A stretch of 64,000 nt of DNA from JBFONV01 sp040779335. GTDB lineage: Bacteria; Pseudomonadota; Gammaproteobacteria; Enterobacterales; Alteromonadaceae. The position numbers and the translations under genes were made by a program. The stretch lies in the NCBI GenBank assembly GCA_040779335.1, contig JBFONV010000001.1, positions 558,001 through 622,000 on the forward strand, read 5' to 3'. The notes below the pieces were generated by a model. It was not told where the DNA came from, made no database searches, and saw only the letters and a list, made by a program, of their open reading frames with translations. Numbering within the stretch: the first letter of the stretch is position 1; every line of letters begins with the position of its first letter. This document shows positions 26,293-34,271 of this stretch, piece after piece.

Positions 26293-26631
26293 ATGAAAGT
26301 AGATGCTAAAAACCGCAACCGTAGATTACGAAAAAAGCTACGTGTAGATGAATTTCAAGAATTAGGATTCGATGTCGCTTGGAAACTCAATGATGATGTT
26401 GACGGTGAAGCAATTGATACCTTTATTACTAAGTTCTTTAACGAAGCCATCGATCCTAATGGTTTAGGTTTTGGTGGTGAAGGCGATACCATATGGCATG
26501 GTTTGGTTTGTACGCAAAAATTGGGCAAATGTAGTGATGAGCATAGAAGTATTGTAGAAAAATGGCTAAAAGATAACGGCGCTACTGCCGTTTCAGTAAG
26601 TGAATTATACGATGTGTGGTGGGCTGAATAG
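26293..26631 (+). CDS. yggL: 50S ribosome-binding protein YggL (DUF469 family)
   Basis: This 112-residue protein matches YggL: basic start NRNRRLRKKLRVDEFQELGF, then FDVAWKLND, NGLGFGGEGD and the C-terminal WLKDNGATAVSVSELYDVWW. Family members bind the large ribosomal subunit; the exact role is unclear. In many gammaproteobacteria yggL follows trmB beside mutY; here trmB lies about 3 kb away with a chemoreceptor operon in between, so the block has been rearranged. A clear ribosome-binding site (AGAGGAA) precedes the ATG. Confidence 0.93.
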   Translation: MKVDAKNRNRRLRKKLRVDEFQELGFDVAWKLNDDVDGEAIDTFITKFFNEAIDPNGLGFGGEGDTIWHGLVCTQKLGKCSDEHRSIVEKWLKDNGATAVSVSELYDVWWAE

Positions 26632-26654
26632 CAGTAAACCTAGCAAGTTAGTTG

Positions 26655-26697
26655 GGTTTAACCATAATACTTACAGTATAGGTATGGTGGTTAAACC
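26655..26697. terminator. inverted repeat between convergent genes, probable terminator
   Basis: Perfect 10-bp arms GGTTTAACCA and TGGTTAAACC flank 23 bases that can pair a little further. It starts 24 bases past yggL and ends 31 bases before the end of the convergent gene, the place for a bidirectional terminator, though T-runs are short. Confidence 0.55.
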
Positions 26698-26727
26698 GAC
26701 TCGTTAAGGTTAACTATGCTTTAATGT

Positions 26728-27405
26728 TTAAAAGTGATATTTCACCAGTAGGTTCATATTCTTTTCATCTATGCCATCGATACCAAACTTGTTATTCCAG
26801 TAAACGTATTCGACACCGACATATAATTTAGTTTTCAAATTTAAAGCATCTCCTAAATTATACTTTAGTTGTGAAGTAAGATTCATGCTGGTGCTCTTGT
26901 CGTCATTTGATGGCACGTAGTCCATAAAACCATCATAGGTTAGTGACCCTATTGGCACCGCCCAAGTAATGGTTGCTTGTGAACTATTATCTCCAGAGTC
27001 ATTATTTCGATAGTATAAGTTGACATTAAAGTAATGGAAGTTTGGTATTTTTAAACTCGTACCTAATCCGAACAGGTAGTGAGTAAAATTCTCTCCAACC
27101 TCGGCCGTAGTTGCAATGTATAGGTTTTCCATATAATTATTTTTATACGATAAAACTTTAAATCGTGGTGATATTTCCGCATAGGTTTCTTTATCACCAT
27201 TATCTGATTGCAAACGATCAACAAACAAAAAGCTATCACCCCAACCATATCCTGCGGCATGCTCAAAGGTGAATACTGTTCGGTCATTGTCTCCTACTTC
27301 ATAATCATTACCTTTTAATAAGGTGGCACTATAATCAGACCAAAGCACTTCCGCTGAACAATTAAATGCGGTTAGGGTCAGTAATGCAAAGGGTAATAAT
27401 TTCAT
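26728..27405 (-). CDS. outer-membrane beta-barrel protein, Tsx/OmpK-like
   Basis: This 225-residue protein has a signal peptide (cleavage after NCSA, about residue 18) and an amphipathic beta-strand pattern ending in a C-terminal Phe (LLVKYHF), the outer-membrane sorting signal. The start LWSDYSATLLKGNDYEV, TFEHAAGYGWGDSFLFVDR and NYMENLYIATTAEV resemble Tsx/OmpK channels, which in enterics take up nucleosides. It begins only 9 bases after a Cache chemoreceptor gene and is surely in its operon. I infer a channel for the compound the receptor senses, perhaps nucleoside-like. Confidence 0.82.
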   Translation of the reverse strand: MKLLPFALLTLTAFNCSAEVLWSDYSATLLKGNDYEVGDNDRTVFTFEHAAGYGWGDSFLFVDRLQSDNGDKETYAEISPRFKVLSYKNNYMENLYIATTAEVGENFTHYLFGLGTSLKIPNFHYFNVNLYYRNNDSGDNSSQATITWAVPIGSLTYDGFMDYVPSNDDKSTSMNLTSQLKYNLGDALNLKTKLYVGVEYVYWNNKFGIDGIDEKNMNLLVKYHF

Positions 27406-27414
27406 AGATTTTCC

Positions 27415-29367
27415 TTACTCTGTTTTAAATTGGGCAACAAGTTTTTCTAATTGTATTTTTTGCTGGTCAAGTTCGTTCATTATCAGTGAAGTTTTATCGG
27501 ATAATGTTGAAATTTCAGTGGCCATATCCGCAATTTTAGTAACATTTTGATTCAGTTCATTAATCACACTTGATTGCTCCTGAGTCGCTGTGGCAACTTG
27601 TACATTCATAGCAGTTATTTCATTGATATCTTTTACTACTTCGCTTAACACCGTTTTGGCGTCGTTGGTTTTGCTTAGCCCTTCACTAGCGAGTTCGGTA
27701 TTCTCAACCATCGCGGTAACGGTTTCATTGGCTTGATTTTGCAAACGTTGAATAACTTCGTTGATTTCTTGCGTTGAGCTTTGCGTGCGAGCCGCTAAAG
27801 TTCTTACTTCATCGGCGACCACGGCAAAGCCTCTACCTTGTTCACCAGCTCTAGCTGCCTCTATCGCGGCGTTCAAGGCGAGCAGATTTGTTTGCTCTGA
27901 AATACTACTAATAGTGTCAACTACAGAACTGATGGTTTGGGTTTGTTGGGCGAGCGTGGTTATTTTTTCTTGTGTGATACGGTTACTTTCTTGGAGCTGT
28001 ATCATCACCGAACTTGACTCATCTACTTTTTGATTTGAGGTTGTTATCTGTTGCTCAGAAAATTCAGTTTTGGTGGCAGTATTTGACGCAAGGTCACTGA
28101 CTTCTTGAATACTATGACTCATTTCATTGGTCGCTGTGGCAACGGAGTCAGATTCAACTTGTTGACTGCCCACTAACTGGTTAACGGTTGTGGCACTATC
28201 CCTTAATTGTTCAAAAGAAGATGCCATAATCTGTTCGGTATGCTTAATTTCAATCATGATATCTCTAACTTTCGCGATTATGGCGTTAAAACCCTTAGCT
28301 AACTGGCCTAGTTCATCGCCACGAGTATCATCTAGGGTTTGTGTTAAATCGCCACCTTGCCCGGCCATTTCAAGTAAACGCTTACTTATATTGAGAATAG
28401 GTTTGGTGATGCGATTTGCCATTAGTACCATTAAGAATATAAACACGGCGACAATGATTAAATTCAATAGCGCGGTCTTGGTTAGCGCGCCACGAATAAG
28501 TGTTAAAGGCTCAGACTTAGGCAGCATGGCTATTATTTTCCAGTTCAGCTCGGGTAGGCCTACGCTGGCAACGTAAAAGTCTTCACTGTTATAGGTTACT
28601 TCATCAAAGATATAGCCTGAATTTTTAGCAAGTAGTTTTGTTGAGGCATCTTCAAACCCGTCAAATTCACTGAGTTTCCGTTTAGGCAGTTGTGACAATT
28701 TTGGGTGAATGATGACACTACCTTGATAATCGGTAACGAATACATAGCCATTTTCACCTATTTTGTTGCTTAGTATATCGGCGCTAATTTTATCAACACC
28801 GTAACCCAATCCCGCGATTGCTAGGTTTCTACCTTCATATTTTACTCGATAGTTAACAAACGCAGCGAGTTTGGTGGTGCCTTTTTCAATATCAAATGCA
28901 ATTTCAAACGGCTTGTCACTATTGATAAATTCGTAGAACCAGGCGTCACTTTGCTGATTTACTTTACGAGAGTTGCCAGTTGGAGTGTAGTAATCGTTGG
29001 TTATGTTAGACACCCAGAATACCGTAAAGGCATTGTTTTCTTTTTGCATATGAGCCAAAAAATCAATGACTTGCTGCTGACCTTCTTCGGGTTCTCCGGC
29101 AATAGCCCAGTCTAATAGATATTTGTTTTGAGTGATGCCTTTCGACAATTCCAGTGCTGGGCTCAGTTGTTCTCTGATCCTATGCTCTACCTTCGCTAAC
29201 TGATTTGGGAGTATATCTTGTTCAATGTTTTGCTCAAACAGATTGCTAAAGATGGTGTTGTTTAACGCTATACTTAGTAAGGATAGTGTGATCAAAGAAG
29301 CAGTAATTACATAAATCAACCCATTTTTGATCGACAAGTTTTTAAACCAAGATTGTAGACTCATCAC
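27415..29367 (-). CDS. methyl-accepting chemotaxis protein with double Cache domain
   Basis: This 650-residue receptor has a first membrane helix (about 14-36), a periplasmic double Cache sensor (about 40-295; AWFYEFINSDKPFEIAFD, NYRVKYEGRNLAIAGLGYGVDKI, GYVFVTDYQGSVIIHP), a second helix (about 300-322), a HAMP domain (about 320-375; NRITKPILNISKRLLEMA, DELGQLAKGFNAI) and a long cytoplasmic signalling coiled coil with tip ISEQTNLLALNAAIEAARAG. The start is MMSLQSW with two adjacent ATG codons. dCache domains bind amino acids, amines, purines and carboxylates directly. The Tsx-like channel gene follows after 9 bases. Confidence 0.95.
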   Translation of the reverse strand: MMSLQSWFKNLSIKNGLIYVITASLITLSLLSIALNNTIFSNLFEQNIEQDILPNQLAKVEHRIREQLSPALELSKGITQNKYLLDWAIAGEPEEGQQQVIDFLAHMQKENNAFTVFWVSNITNDYYTPTGNSRKVNQQSDAWFYEFINSDKPFEIAFDIEKGTTKLAAFVNYRVKYEGRNLAIAGLGYGVDKISADILSNKIGENGYVFVTDYQGSVIIHPKLSQLPKRKLSEFDGFEDASTKLLAKNSGYIFDEVTYNSEDFYVASVGLPELNWKIIAMLPKSEPLTLIRGALTKTALLNLIIVAVFIFLMVLMANRITKPILNISKRLLEMAGQGGDLTQTLDDTRGDELGQLAKGFNAIIAKVRDIMIEIKHTEQIMASSFEQLRDSATTVNQLVGSQQVESDSVATATNEMSHSIQEVSDLASNTATKTEFSEQQITTSNQKVDESSSVMIQLQESNRITQEKITTLAQQTQTISSVVDTISSISEQTNLLALNAAIEAARAGEQGRGFAVVADEVRTLAARTQSSTQEINEVIQRLQNQANETVTAMVENTELASEGLSKTNDAKTVLSEVVKDINEITAMNVQVATATQEQSSVINELNQNVTKIADMATEISTLSDKTSLIMNELDQQKIQLEKLVAQFKTE

Positions 29368-29503
29368 TAATATTAATCCTGTATGTGTTTATTTTTGCGT
29401 TTGTTTTTGCATATTTTTTTACTTTTATTACTAGTATTAGTATTAGTCTAAAATTGGTTAAAGACATAATTACTTGAATATGTTTTTCACATAATTTGAG
29501 TTT

Positions 29504-30280
29504 ATGGCGCTAAACGTAGATAATAACCGCCCTAATTTTTCTGTAAGAAATACTATGACTGAAAGAACCCATAAAACTGTAGAGCAAGCAACTCAAGAAG
29601 GTAAATATATTCGTAAAGTACGCAGCTTTGTTAAACGCGAGGGCCGGTTAACGAATGGTCAGGCAAAGGCGTTGGAATTATTTTGGGGTACTATGGGCTT
29701 AAATCATCAAGACGGAATGATTGATACTGCAGCGTTATTTGGTAATGATAACCCTGTGGTATTGGAAATAGGTTTTGGTATGGGAAAATCTTTAGTTGAA
29801 ATGGCTAAAAATGCTCCACAGACAAACTTTATTGGCATTGAAGTACACCGTCCTGGTGTTGGTTCATGTATTGCGCTTGCACAGGAAGAAGGTGTTAAAA
29901 ATTTGAAAGTATATGAGCACGATGCGATTGAAATATTGGCAGATTGCATTCCTGATGCTTCGTTAAGTACCGTTCAGTTATTTTTTCCTGATCCGTGGCA
30001 CAAAAAGAAACATCATAAACGCCGTATCGTTCAGCCAGAGTTTGTTGAAAGCATTCGCCAAAAATTGCAAATTGGTGGTGTTTTTCATATGGCAACCGAT
30101 TGGGAAAATTACGCAGAATGCATGCTGGAAGACATGAGCAGTGCGCCGGGCTATAAGAATTTATCGACAACAAATGATTATGTGCCACGCCCAGAATCAA
30201 GACCGTTAACTAAATTTGAAAATAGAGGGCAACGCTTAGGGCATGGAGTTTGGGATATACAATTTCAGCGTATCGATTAG
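29504..30280 (+). CDS. trmB: tRNA (guanine-N7-)-methyltransferase
   Basis: TrmB makes m7G at position 46 of tRNAs using S-adenosylmethionine. The 258-residue protein has the class I methyltransferase signature VLEIGFGMGKSLVEMA, GIEVHRPGVGSCI, the conserved QLFFPDPWHKKKHHKRR and FHMATDWENYAECML, and ends RLGHGVWDIQFQR as in E. coli TrmB. An internal ATG at 29555 (MTERTHKTV) is an alternative start closer to the usual length; neither start has a strong ribosome site. It is a single gene that converges with the small membrane-protein gene downstream. Confidence 0.96.
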   Translation: MALNVDNNRPNFSVRNTMTERTHKTVEQATQEGKYIRKVRSFVKREGRLTNGQAKALELFWGTMGLNHQDGMIDTAALFGNDNPVVLEIGFGMGKSLVEMAKNAPQTNFIGIEVHRPGVGSCIALAQEEGVKNLKVYEHDAIEILADCIPDASLSTVQLFFPDPWHKKKHHKRRIVQPEFVESIRQKLQIGGVFHMATDWENYAECMLEDMSSAPGYKNLSTTNDYVPRPESRPLTKFENRGQRLGHGVWDIQFQRID

Positions 30281-30318
30281 CCTAGTTAGTCTTTTGGCAT
30301 AATTAAGCATTAGATTTG

Positions 30319-30675
30319 CTAAAATAAATGCCCCTTATGTAACCTATGCTGTTCTATATGAAAAAGATGCTGGCTATTGCGTAAATTGCCAGTATCTTCA
30401 AGCCACTTTTTATCAATAATTCCTCGTTGTAAAGCCGCCTGTAATATTCTCGCTTTGTATTGGGTCCAATAAAGTATCGTCGCTTGCTGATGTATTTCGT
30501 TATTCGGGAATTCATCGCTGCGTGTTTCATTCAACTCATTTAAAATTTCAGCAATAACTTTAGGCTTAATTTCTTGTTCAATCAGCATTTTAAACTTAGT
30601 GAAACGTTTTGCCCTAGTTAATTGCCAGATAAGCCATGCGAGCGCCATAAAGGCGATGATGATGATTATTTCCAC
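30319..30675 (-). CDS. small membrane-anchored protein of unknown function
   Basis: This 118-residue protein starts with one membrane helix (IIIIIAFMALAWLIWQL, about 3-19). A basic, helical cytoplasmic part rich in Lys, Glu and His follows (EQEIKPKVIAEILNELNETRSDEF; the end is HRLHKGHLF). I recognise no domain. Similar one-helix proteins occur near trmB in related marine bacteria, but the role is unknown. It converges on trmB with 38 bases between stop codons, and its upstream gap contains the MITE at 30707-30970. Confidence 0.65.
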   Translation of the reverse strand: MEIIIIIAFMALAWLIWQLTRAKRFTKFKMLIEQEIKPKVIAEILNELNETRSDEFPNNEIHQQATILYWTQYKARILQAALQRGIIDKKWLEDTGNLRNSQHLFHIEQHRLHKGHLF

Positions 30676-30706
30676 TGATGTTCCTATTACTGCTAATATA
30701 ATACTT

Positions 30707-30970
30707 ATACCAATTTGATTAAATAATTGGCCAATTTAGAGTTACATTAGCGAGTTTAGAACGAACCAAATGAGATAAACATAGTCAGTCTATATTTCTT
30801 TCATTTGGTGAAGTTATCAGTTCGCTAATGAGCTCCCAAGGGCGAGTTTAAAAGGCTTATATGCGGCGTTATTAATTTTGACAAGGGAGTAACCATTCTC
30901 TGTAATCAATGCCTTGCCTCTAAACCTTTTAATTCTCGCTAAATGATCAACTATTTAATCAATTTGGTAT
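30707..30970. mobile_element. MITE-like non-coding element, 264 bases
   Basis: The ends are 19-base terminal inverted repeats with one mismatch (ATACCAATTTGATTAAATA at 30707-30725; the complement of ATACCAAATTGATTAAATA at 30952-30970). Inside, GAACGAACCAAATGA and TCATTTGGTGAA, and GCGAGTTTAGAAC and AGTTCGCTAA, form further inverted pairs, so the element can fold into a long branched hairpin. It codes for nothing. No clear target-site duplication is seen. A single diverged end of the same type is at 40693-40710. Confidence 0.8.
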
Positions 30971-30977
30971 TATTGGT

Positions 30978-31103
30978 ATGGTTAACCCAATCAGTGCTAA
31001 CTATCATATCAGTCGGATTTCTGCGATGCCAGATGAACATAACGATGGTAAGAATAATTTTGCTAAAGGTGTTTTATCTGTAATGAGATCAGAAAATGTT
31101 TAA
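30978..31103 (+). CDS. small open reading frame (41 codons) abutting the MITE
   Basis: The frame begins at an ATG 8 bases past the MITE end (MVNPISANYHISRISA...) and ends in a TAA that overlaps the ATG of the next gene by 8 bases, which would allow coupled translation. It has no clear ribosome-binding site and no recognised domain. The same frame is open back into the MITE as far as 30930, so it could be the 3' remnant of a gene cut by the insertion. Confidence 0.3.
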   Translation: MVNPISANYHISRISAMPDEHNDGKNNFAKGVLSVMRSENV

Positions 31104-31842
31104 ACATATTCTAGTAATTAACATATTATTTTTATGTGCAAGTGTCAGCGCGCAGCAAGCTGTTCAGGTAAAAGAAATAATATTGGGGACGAGTAATGGT
31201 GAAGCAACACCATTATATCAAAAAGCAGATCGGGTATTAACCGCAGCATTTGCTGAGTTAGGATACCGTTTGAAAATTGAAAGTTTACCCAATAAAAGGA
31301 GTTTGTTGTGGGCTGATAACGGCAAAGTTGACGGCGACCTATTTAGGGTAAGTGATTTAGACATAAAATTATTTCCTAATTTAGTGCGTGTCGATGAACC
31401 CCTGTTTGTTACCGATCAGTCTGTAATTGGAAAAGCTGGGGTTCAAGTCGACGGTTGGGAAAGTATGAAAAGTTATATTCTTGCTTATGAACGCGGCACT
31501 AAATTTATTGATGCCAACAGAGATAAATTTGCAAACATTATTCTGGTCGGCAATTTTGAACAGGCGTTGTCTTTAATTAATTCTGGTCGGGCTGATATCA
31601 CTATTACTAGTAGAGAAACCGCTACTAGATATTTAAGTTTAATTGGCAGCAAATATACAGGATTTAAAATATATCGACCGCCACTTACTGAAATATCTTT
31701 GCATGTTTATCTTAATAAAGAGCGCCATCCACATTTGGCGGATAAACTTTCTTTAGTGCTGCAGAAGATGAAAATAGACGGTCGTTTTCAGGCGCTATCA
31801 GAGACAGCAAAAGTTGTCGATAAACACAATCTTCTCCAATAA
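31096..31842 (+). CDS. orphan periplasmic solute-binding protein (family 3-like)
   Basis: This 248-residue protein has a signal peptide (cleavage after SVSAQ, about residue 20) and a type II binding-protein pattern: EIILGTSNGEATPLYQKADRVL at the start, LGYRLKIESLPNKRSL, WADNGKVDGDLFRV and a central hinge strand LVGNFEQALSLINSGRADI. No ABC transporter genes adjoin it, so, like the protein at 22969-23712, it may work as a sensor input or be vestigial. The start codon overlaps a 41-codon frame that runs from the MITE. Confidence 0.8.
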   Translation: MFKHILVINILFLCASVSAQQAVQVKEIILGTSNGEATPLYQKADRVLTAAFAELGYRLKIESLPNKRSLLWADNGKVDGDLFRVSDLDIKLFPNLVRVDEPLFVTDQSVIGKAGVQVDGWESMKSYILAYERGTKFIDANRDKFANIILVGNFEQALSLINSGRADITITSRETATRYLSLIGSKYTGFKIYRPPLTEISLHVYLNKERHPHLADKLSLVLQKMKIDGRFQALSETAKVVDKHNLLQ

Positions 31843-31894
31843 CTTTGTTACCTTGTTAATGTGTATTTAGCGCTTTAATCCACTATATATAGCT

Positions 31895-32374
31895 CTAAAC
31901 TTTAAACTGAGCGTTTTCATGCATTAACAATTTTGCTTTAAGCGCTAAACCGCCAGCATAACCAGTTAATTTACCATTCGCGCCAATAACGCGATGACAA
32001 GGAATAATCAAAGCAATTGGATTGGCACCATTGGCACTCCCTACTGCTCGAACCGCCTTTTCATTATTAATTTTTTTTGCTAGCCATTGATAACTTTTGG
32101 TTTCACCTTGCTCAATTGTTAATAACGCTTGCCATACTTTCTTTTGAAAATCAGTCCCTTTTGGCGCGAGCTTTAAGCTGAATCGTTGACGTTCACCAGC
32201 AAAATATTCGGTTAATTGTTGGCAGGCATCGGTAAAATGTTGAGGGGATTTCACATGATTTTCGTCAATGTTTAGTGGTGATGTTCCTGCCAAAAAAGAC
32301 AATGCAGTTAGACCATCGTCAGTTGCGGTCAGCGCAATATCACCTAATGGAGATTGATAAATACAATAATACAT
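31895..32374 (-). CDS. ogt: methylated-DNA--protein-cysteine methyltransferase
   Basis: I choose the ATG at 32374 (MYYCIYQSPLGDIALTA, 159 residues); longer frames run back into the upstream gene. AAGGA lies about 13 bases ahead. The protein repairs O6-methylguanine and O4-methylthymine by transferring the methyl group irreversibly to its active-site Cys126 in IIPCHRVIGANG; RAVGSANGANPI and the KVWQALL wing are also present. It lies 5 bases downstream of the Ada-AlkA fusion gene and is in its operon, so it should be induced with the adaptive response. Confidence 0.96.
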   Translation of the reverse strand: MYYCIYQSPLGDIALTATDDGLTALSFLAGTSPLNIDENHVKSPQHFTDACQQLTEYFAGERQRFSLKLAPKGTDFQKKVWQALLTIEQGETKSYQWLAKKINNEKAVRAVGSANGANPIALIIPCHRVIGANGKLTGYAGGLALKAKLLMHENAQFKV

Positions 32375-32379
32375 GTCTG

Positions 32380-33852
32380 TTAGTTTTCCTTTAATGCTAA
32401 CGATTGCCATAAATAGATGGCGGCATAAGCCCGCCACGGACGCCATTGTTCAGCCATCGCTAATATTTGTTTGTTGTTAGACTTTACCGATGTGTTGGCT
32501 GTTGTTGATAGTGCTTTTATAATGCCTAGATCTGCACTGGGAAATGCGTCGGGATCACTTAAACCGCGCATCGCAATATAATTAACGGTCCATGGACCTA
32601 TGCCTTTTAGCTCGGTTAAGGTTTGCTCAAGTTGCTCAATGGATTGGTAGTGACTAAAAATATCACTATTATGCTGATAAAAATTGAGCCAAGTTTGTAA
32701 GGTGGCAATACGGGCATTGGTTAGTCCCATCTCGGCAAAGTCTGCCTCATTGAGTTCTTCAATGGTTGGAAACGTTGTCTGTAAATTAAACGGATTATTG
32801 TGTGCGCTATTACCATAGCGTGCGGCAATACGATCCGCGTAAGTTGTTGCCGCTCTCACTGATATTTGTTGTCCTAGTATCGCGCGAATGGAAAATTCGA
32901 AAATGTCCCAACATCCCGGTAATCTCAAGCCCGGACAGTGGTTGATGACATTCGCTAAAATTGCATTGCATGAAAAATGTTGATGGATGCTGGTCATATC
33001 GGCGTCTAAATCAAACATTCGCTTAACGCGCATGATCACTTGATTTAATAACTGGTAATCACTCATGGAAACAGTGAGTTCTAATGCGTTTTTTGTCTTA
33101 TGGTGACCAACTTCTAACCAACCAGTAATAGTGCCTAACGAAAATGTGCGTCGGTAATGAGTTTCATCAATTTGTTCAACATGTGGCATTTGACGATGAC
33201 GAAAAAAACCTAACATTAACGACCAATCAAATGGCGGACGATAAGGAAGTAATACCGTTACGCTGTCGGTGTGCGGTGTTAACGCCGATTTTTTGCGTAA
33301 TGCACTGGGAGTACATAAATAGGCGGCCTTAATGGCTTCGTTAAAGCGTCTAACACTTTGAAAGCCCGATGCAAAACAGATATCTGTGATACTTAGTGCC
33401 GTTGTTGACAGTAATTTACGGGCTAACAATAACCTTTGGTGATGTAAAAACTTACTCGGGGGCACACCATAATGTTTGATAAACAAGCGATGTAATTGGC
33501 GTTCATTGGTTGAAAACTGTTGTGCAAGCCGTGAAATATTGCCATCACTTTCCTCTAACGCTTGGGTAAGCTGTTTCATTTTTACCGATAAGTTTAATGC
33601 TGGCGCTAGTTCAGGAAAGCAACGTTTACAGGGCTGAAATCCGGCCTGTTGCGCTTGCATTGCACTTTGGTAATAAACCACATTTTCTGGCTTTGGCGCT
33701 CTTGCTGGACAAACTGGTCGACAATAAATACCTGTACTGAGAACTGCGGTGAAAAACTTGCCATCGAATCGGGCATCTCGACTTAATCGAGCTGCTTGGC
33801 ATACCTTAGGATCAAGCGCATTGTTAGTTATGTGATGGCATTCTTCAAGCAA
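32380..33852 (-). CDS. Ada-type sensor/AraC regulator fused to AlkA 3-methyladenine glycosylase
   Basis: This 490-residue protein joins three modules. Residues about 14-85 are the Ada methyl-phosphotriester sensor with zinc cysteines Cys44, Cys48, Cys75 and Cys78 (GIYCRPVC, PCKRC). Residues about 95-185 are an AraC helix-turn-helix pair (SRLAQQFSTNERQLHRLFIK, SITDICFASGFQSVRRFNEA). Residues about 195-490 are AlkA: the N-terminal beta domain (PYRPPFDWSLMLGFFRHR), the hairpin LKGIGPWTVNYIAMR, and the catalytic Asp441 in FPSADLGI. It should sense methylation damage, switch on its own operon and excise alkylated bases. ogt follows after 5 bases. Confidence 0.95.
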   Translation of the reverse strand: MLEECHHITNNALDPKVCQAARLSRDARFDGKFFTAVLSTGIYCRPVCPARAPKPENVVYYQSAMQAQQAGFQPCKRCFPELAPALNLSVKMKQLTQALEESDGNISRLAQQFSTNERQLHRLFIKHYGVPPSKFLHHQRLLLARKLLSTTALSITDICFASGFQSVRRFNEAIKAAYLCTPSALRKKSALTPHTDSVTVLLPYRPPFDWSLMLGFFRHRQMPHVEQIDETHYRRTFSLGTITGWLEVGHHKTKNALELTVSMSDYQLLNQVIMRVKRMFDLDADMTSIHQHFSCNAILANVINHCPGLRLPGCWDIFEFSIRAILGQQISVRAATTYADRIAARYGNSAHNNPFNLQTTFPTIEELNEADFAEMGLTNARIATLQTWLNFYQHNSDIFSHYQSIEQLEQTLTELKGIGPWTVNYIAMRGLSDPDAFPSADLGIIKALSTTANTSVKSNNKQILAMAEQWRPWRAYAAIYLWQSLALKEN

Positions 33853-34271
33853 AAGTTTTATTCCCAGTGTTTTGTCAAAGTGATTATACCTTACTTAAAT
33901 TTTGGCTGCTTAACTGGCGAAAATCGGACACCGATGATGAAAGTTTTTAGTATAGTTTTTTTAAGCAGGTGAAATTTTGCCAACAAAAATTGTACGTTGA
34001 TACGAATAAGTTTATTTGGGGTAATAATCACCAAAATTTTGTTGCGCCAGATCCAACGCCAGAGCGGTGATAATTCTAGATAACCTGATACTTAACAATG
34101 GCAATGACACCATAAATGAAGTTAAGGCCTTAATGCTAACTGAGTTTAAGCAAGTCAAGCCAGATATTATTCGAGGGGACTTTTTATTTTGTATACATTA
34201 TGCAATAATTTGATGTTTGAAATTGATTAACCTGATACAAGAAAAATGCATAACAATTACAAGAGGCTACC
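33853..34271. other. intergenic region with a possible gene fragment and promoter
   Basis: These 419 bases hold the divergent promoters of the Ada-AlkA operon and the reductase gene. A 61-codon stretch without stops on the plus strand (34028-34213) reads like protein in its second part (DNLILNNGNDTINEVKALM) but has no proper start; it may be a relic. An operator-like palindrome is at 34189-34198. Confidence 0.4.
34189..34198. promoter_or_regulatory. operator-like half-conserved palindrome ahead of the reductase gene
   Basis: The sequence TTGTATACAT contains the 8-base palindrome TGTATACA, the same core as the sites at 38677-38688 and 57451-57460. It lies 74 bases before the start codon of the ornithine-cyclodeaminase-family gene. 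It is a plausible binding site for the GntR regulator encoded at 42368, by inference only. Confidence 0.45.

Noticed and set aside
32375..32446. 24-codon upstream extension of the ogt frame
   Set aside because: It overlaps the end of the Ada-AlkA gene and is not part of the methyltransferase fold; the ATG at 32374 fits length and ribosome site.
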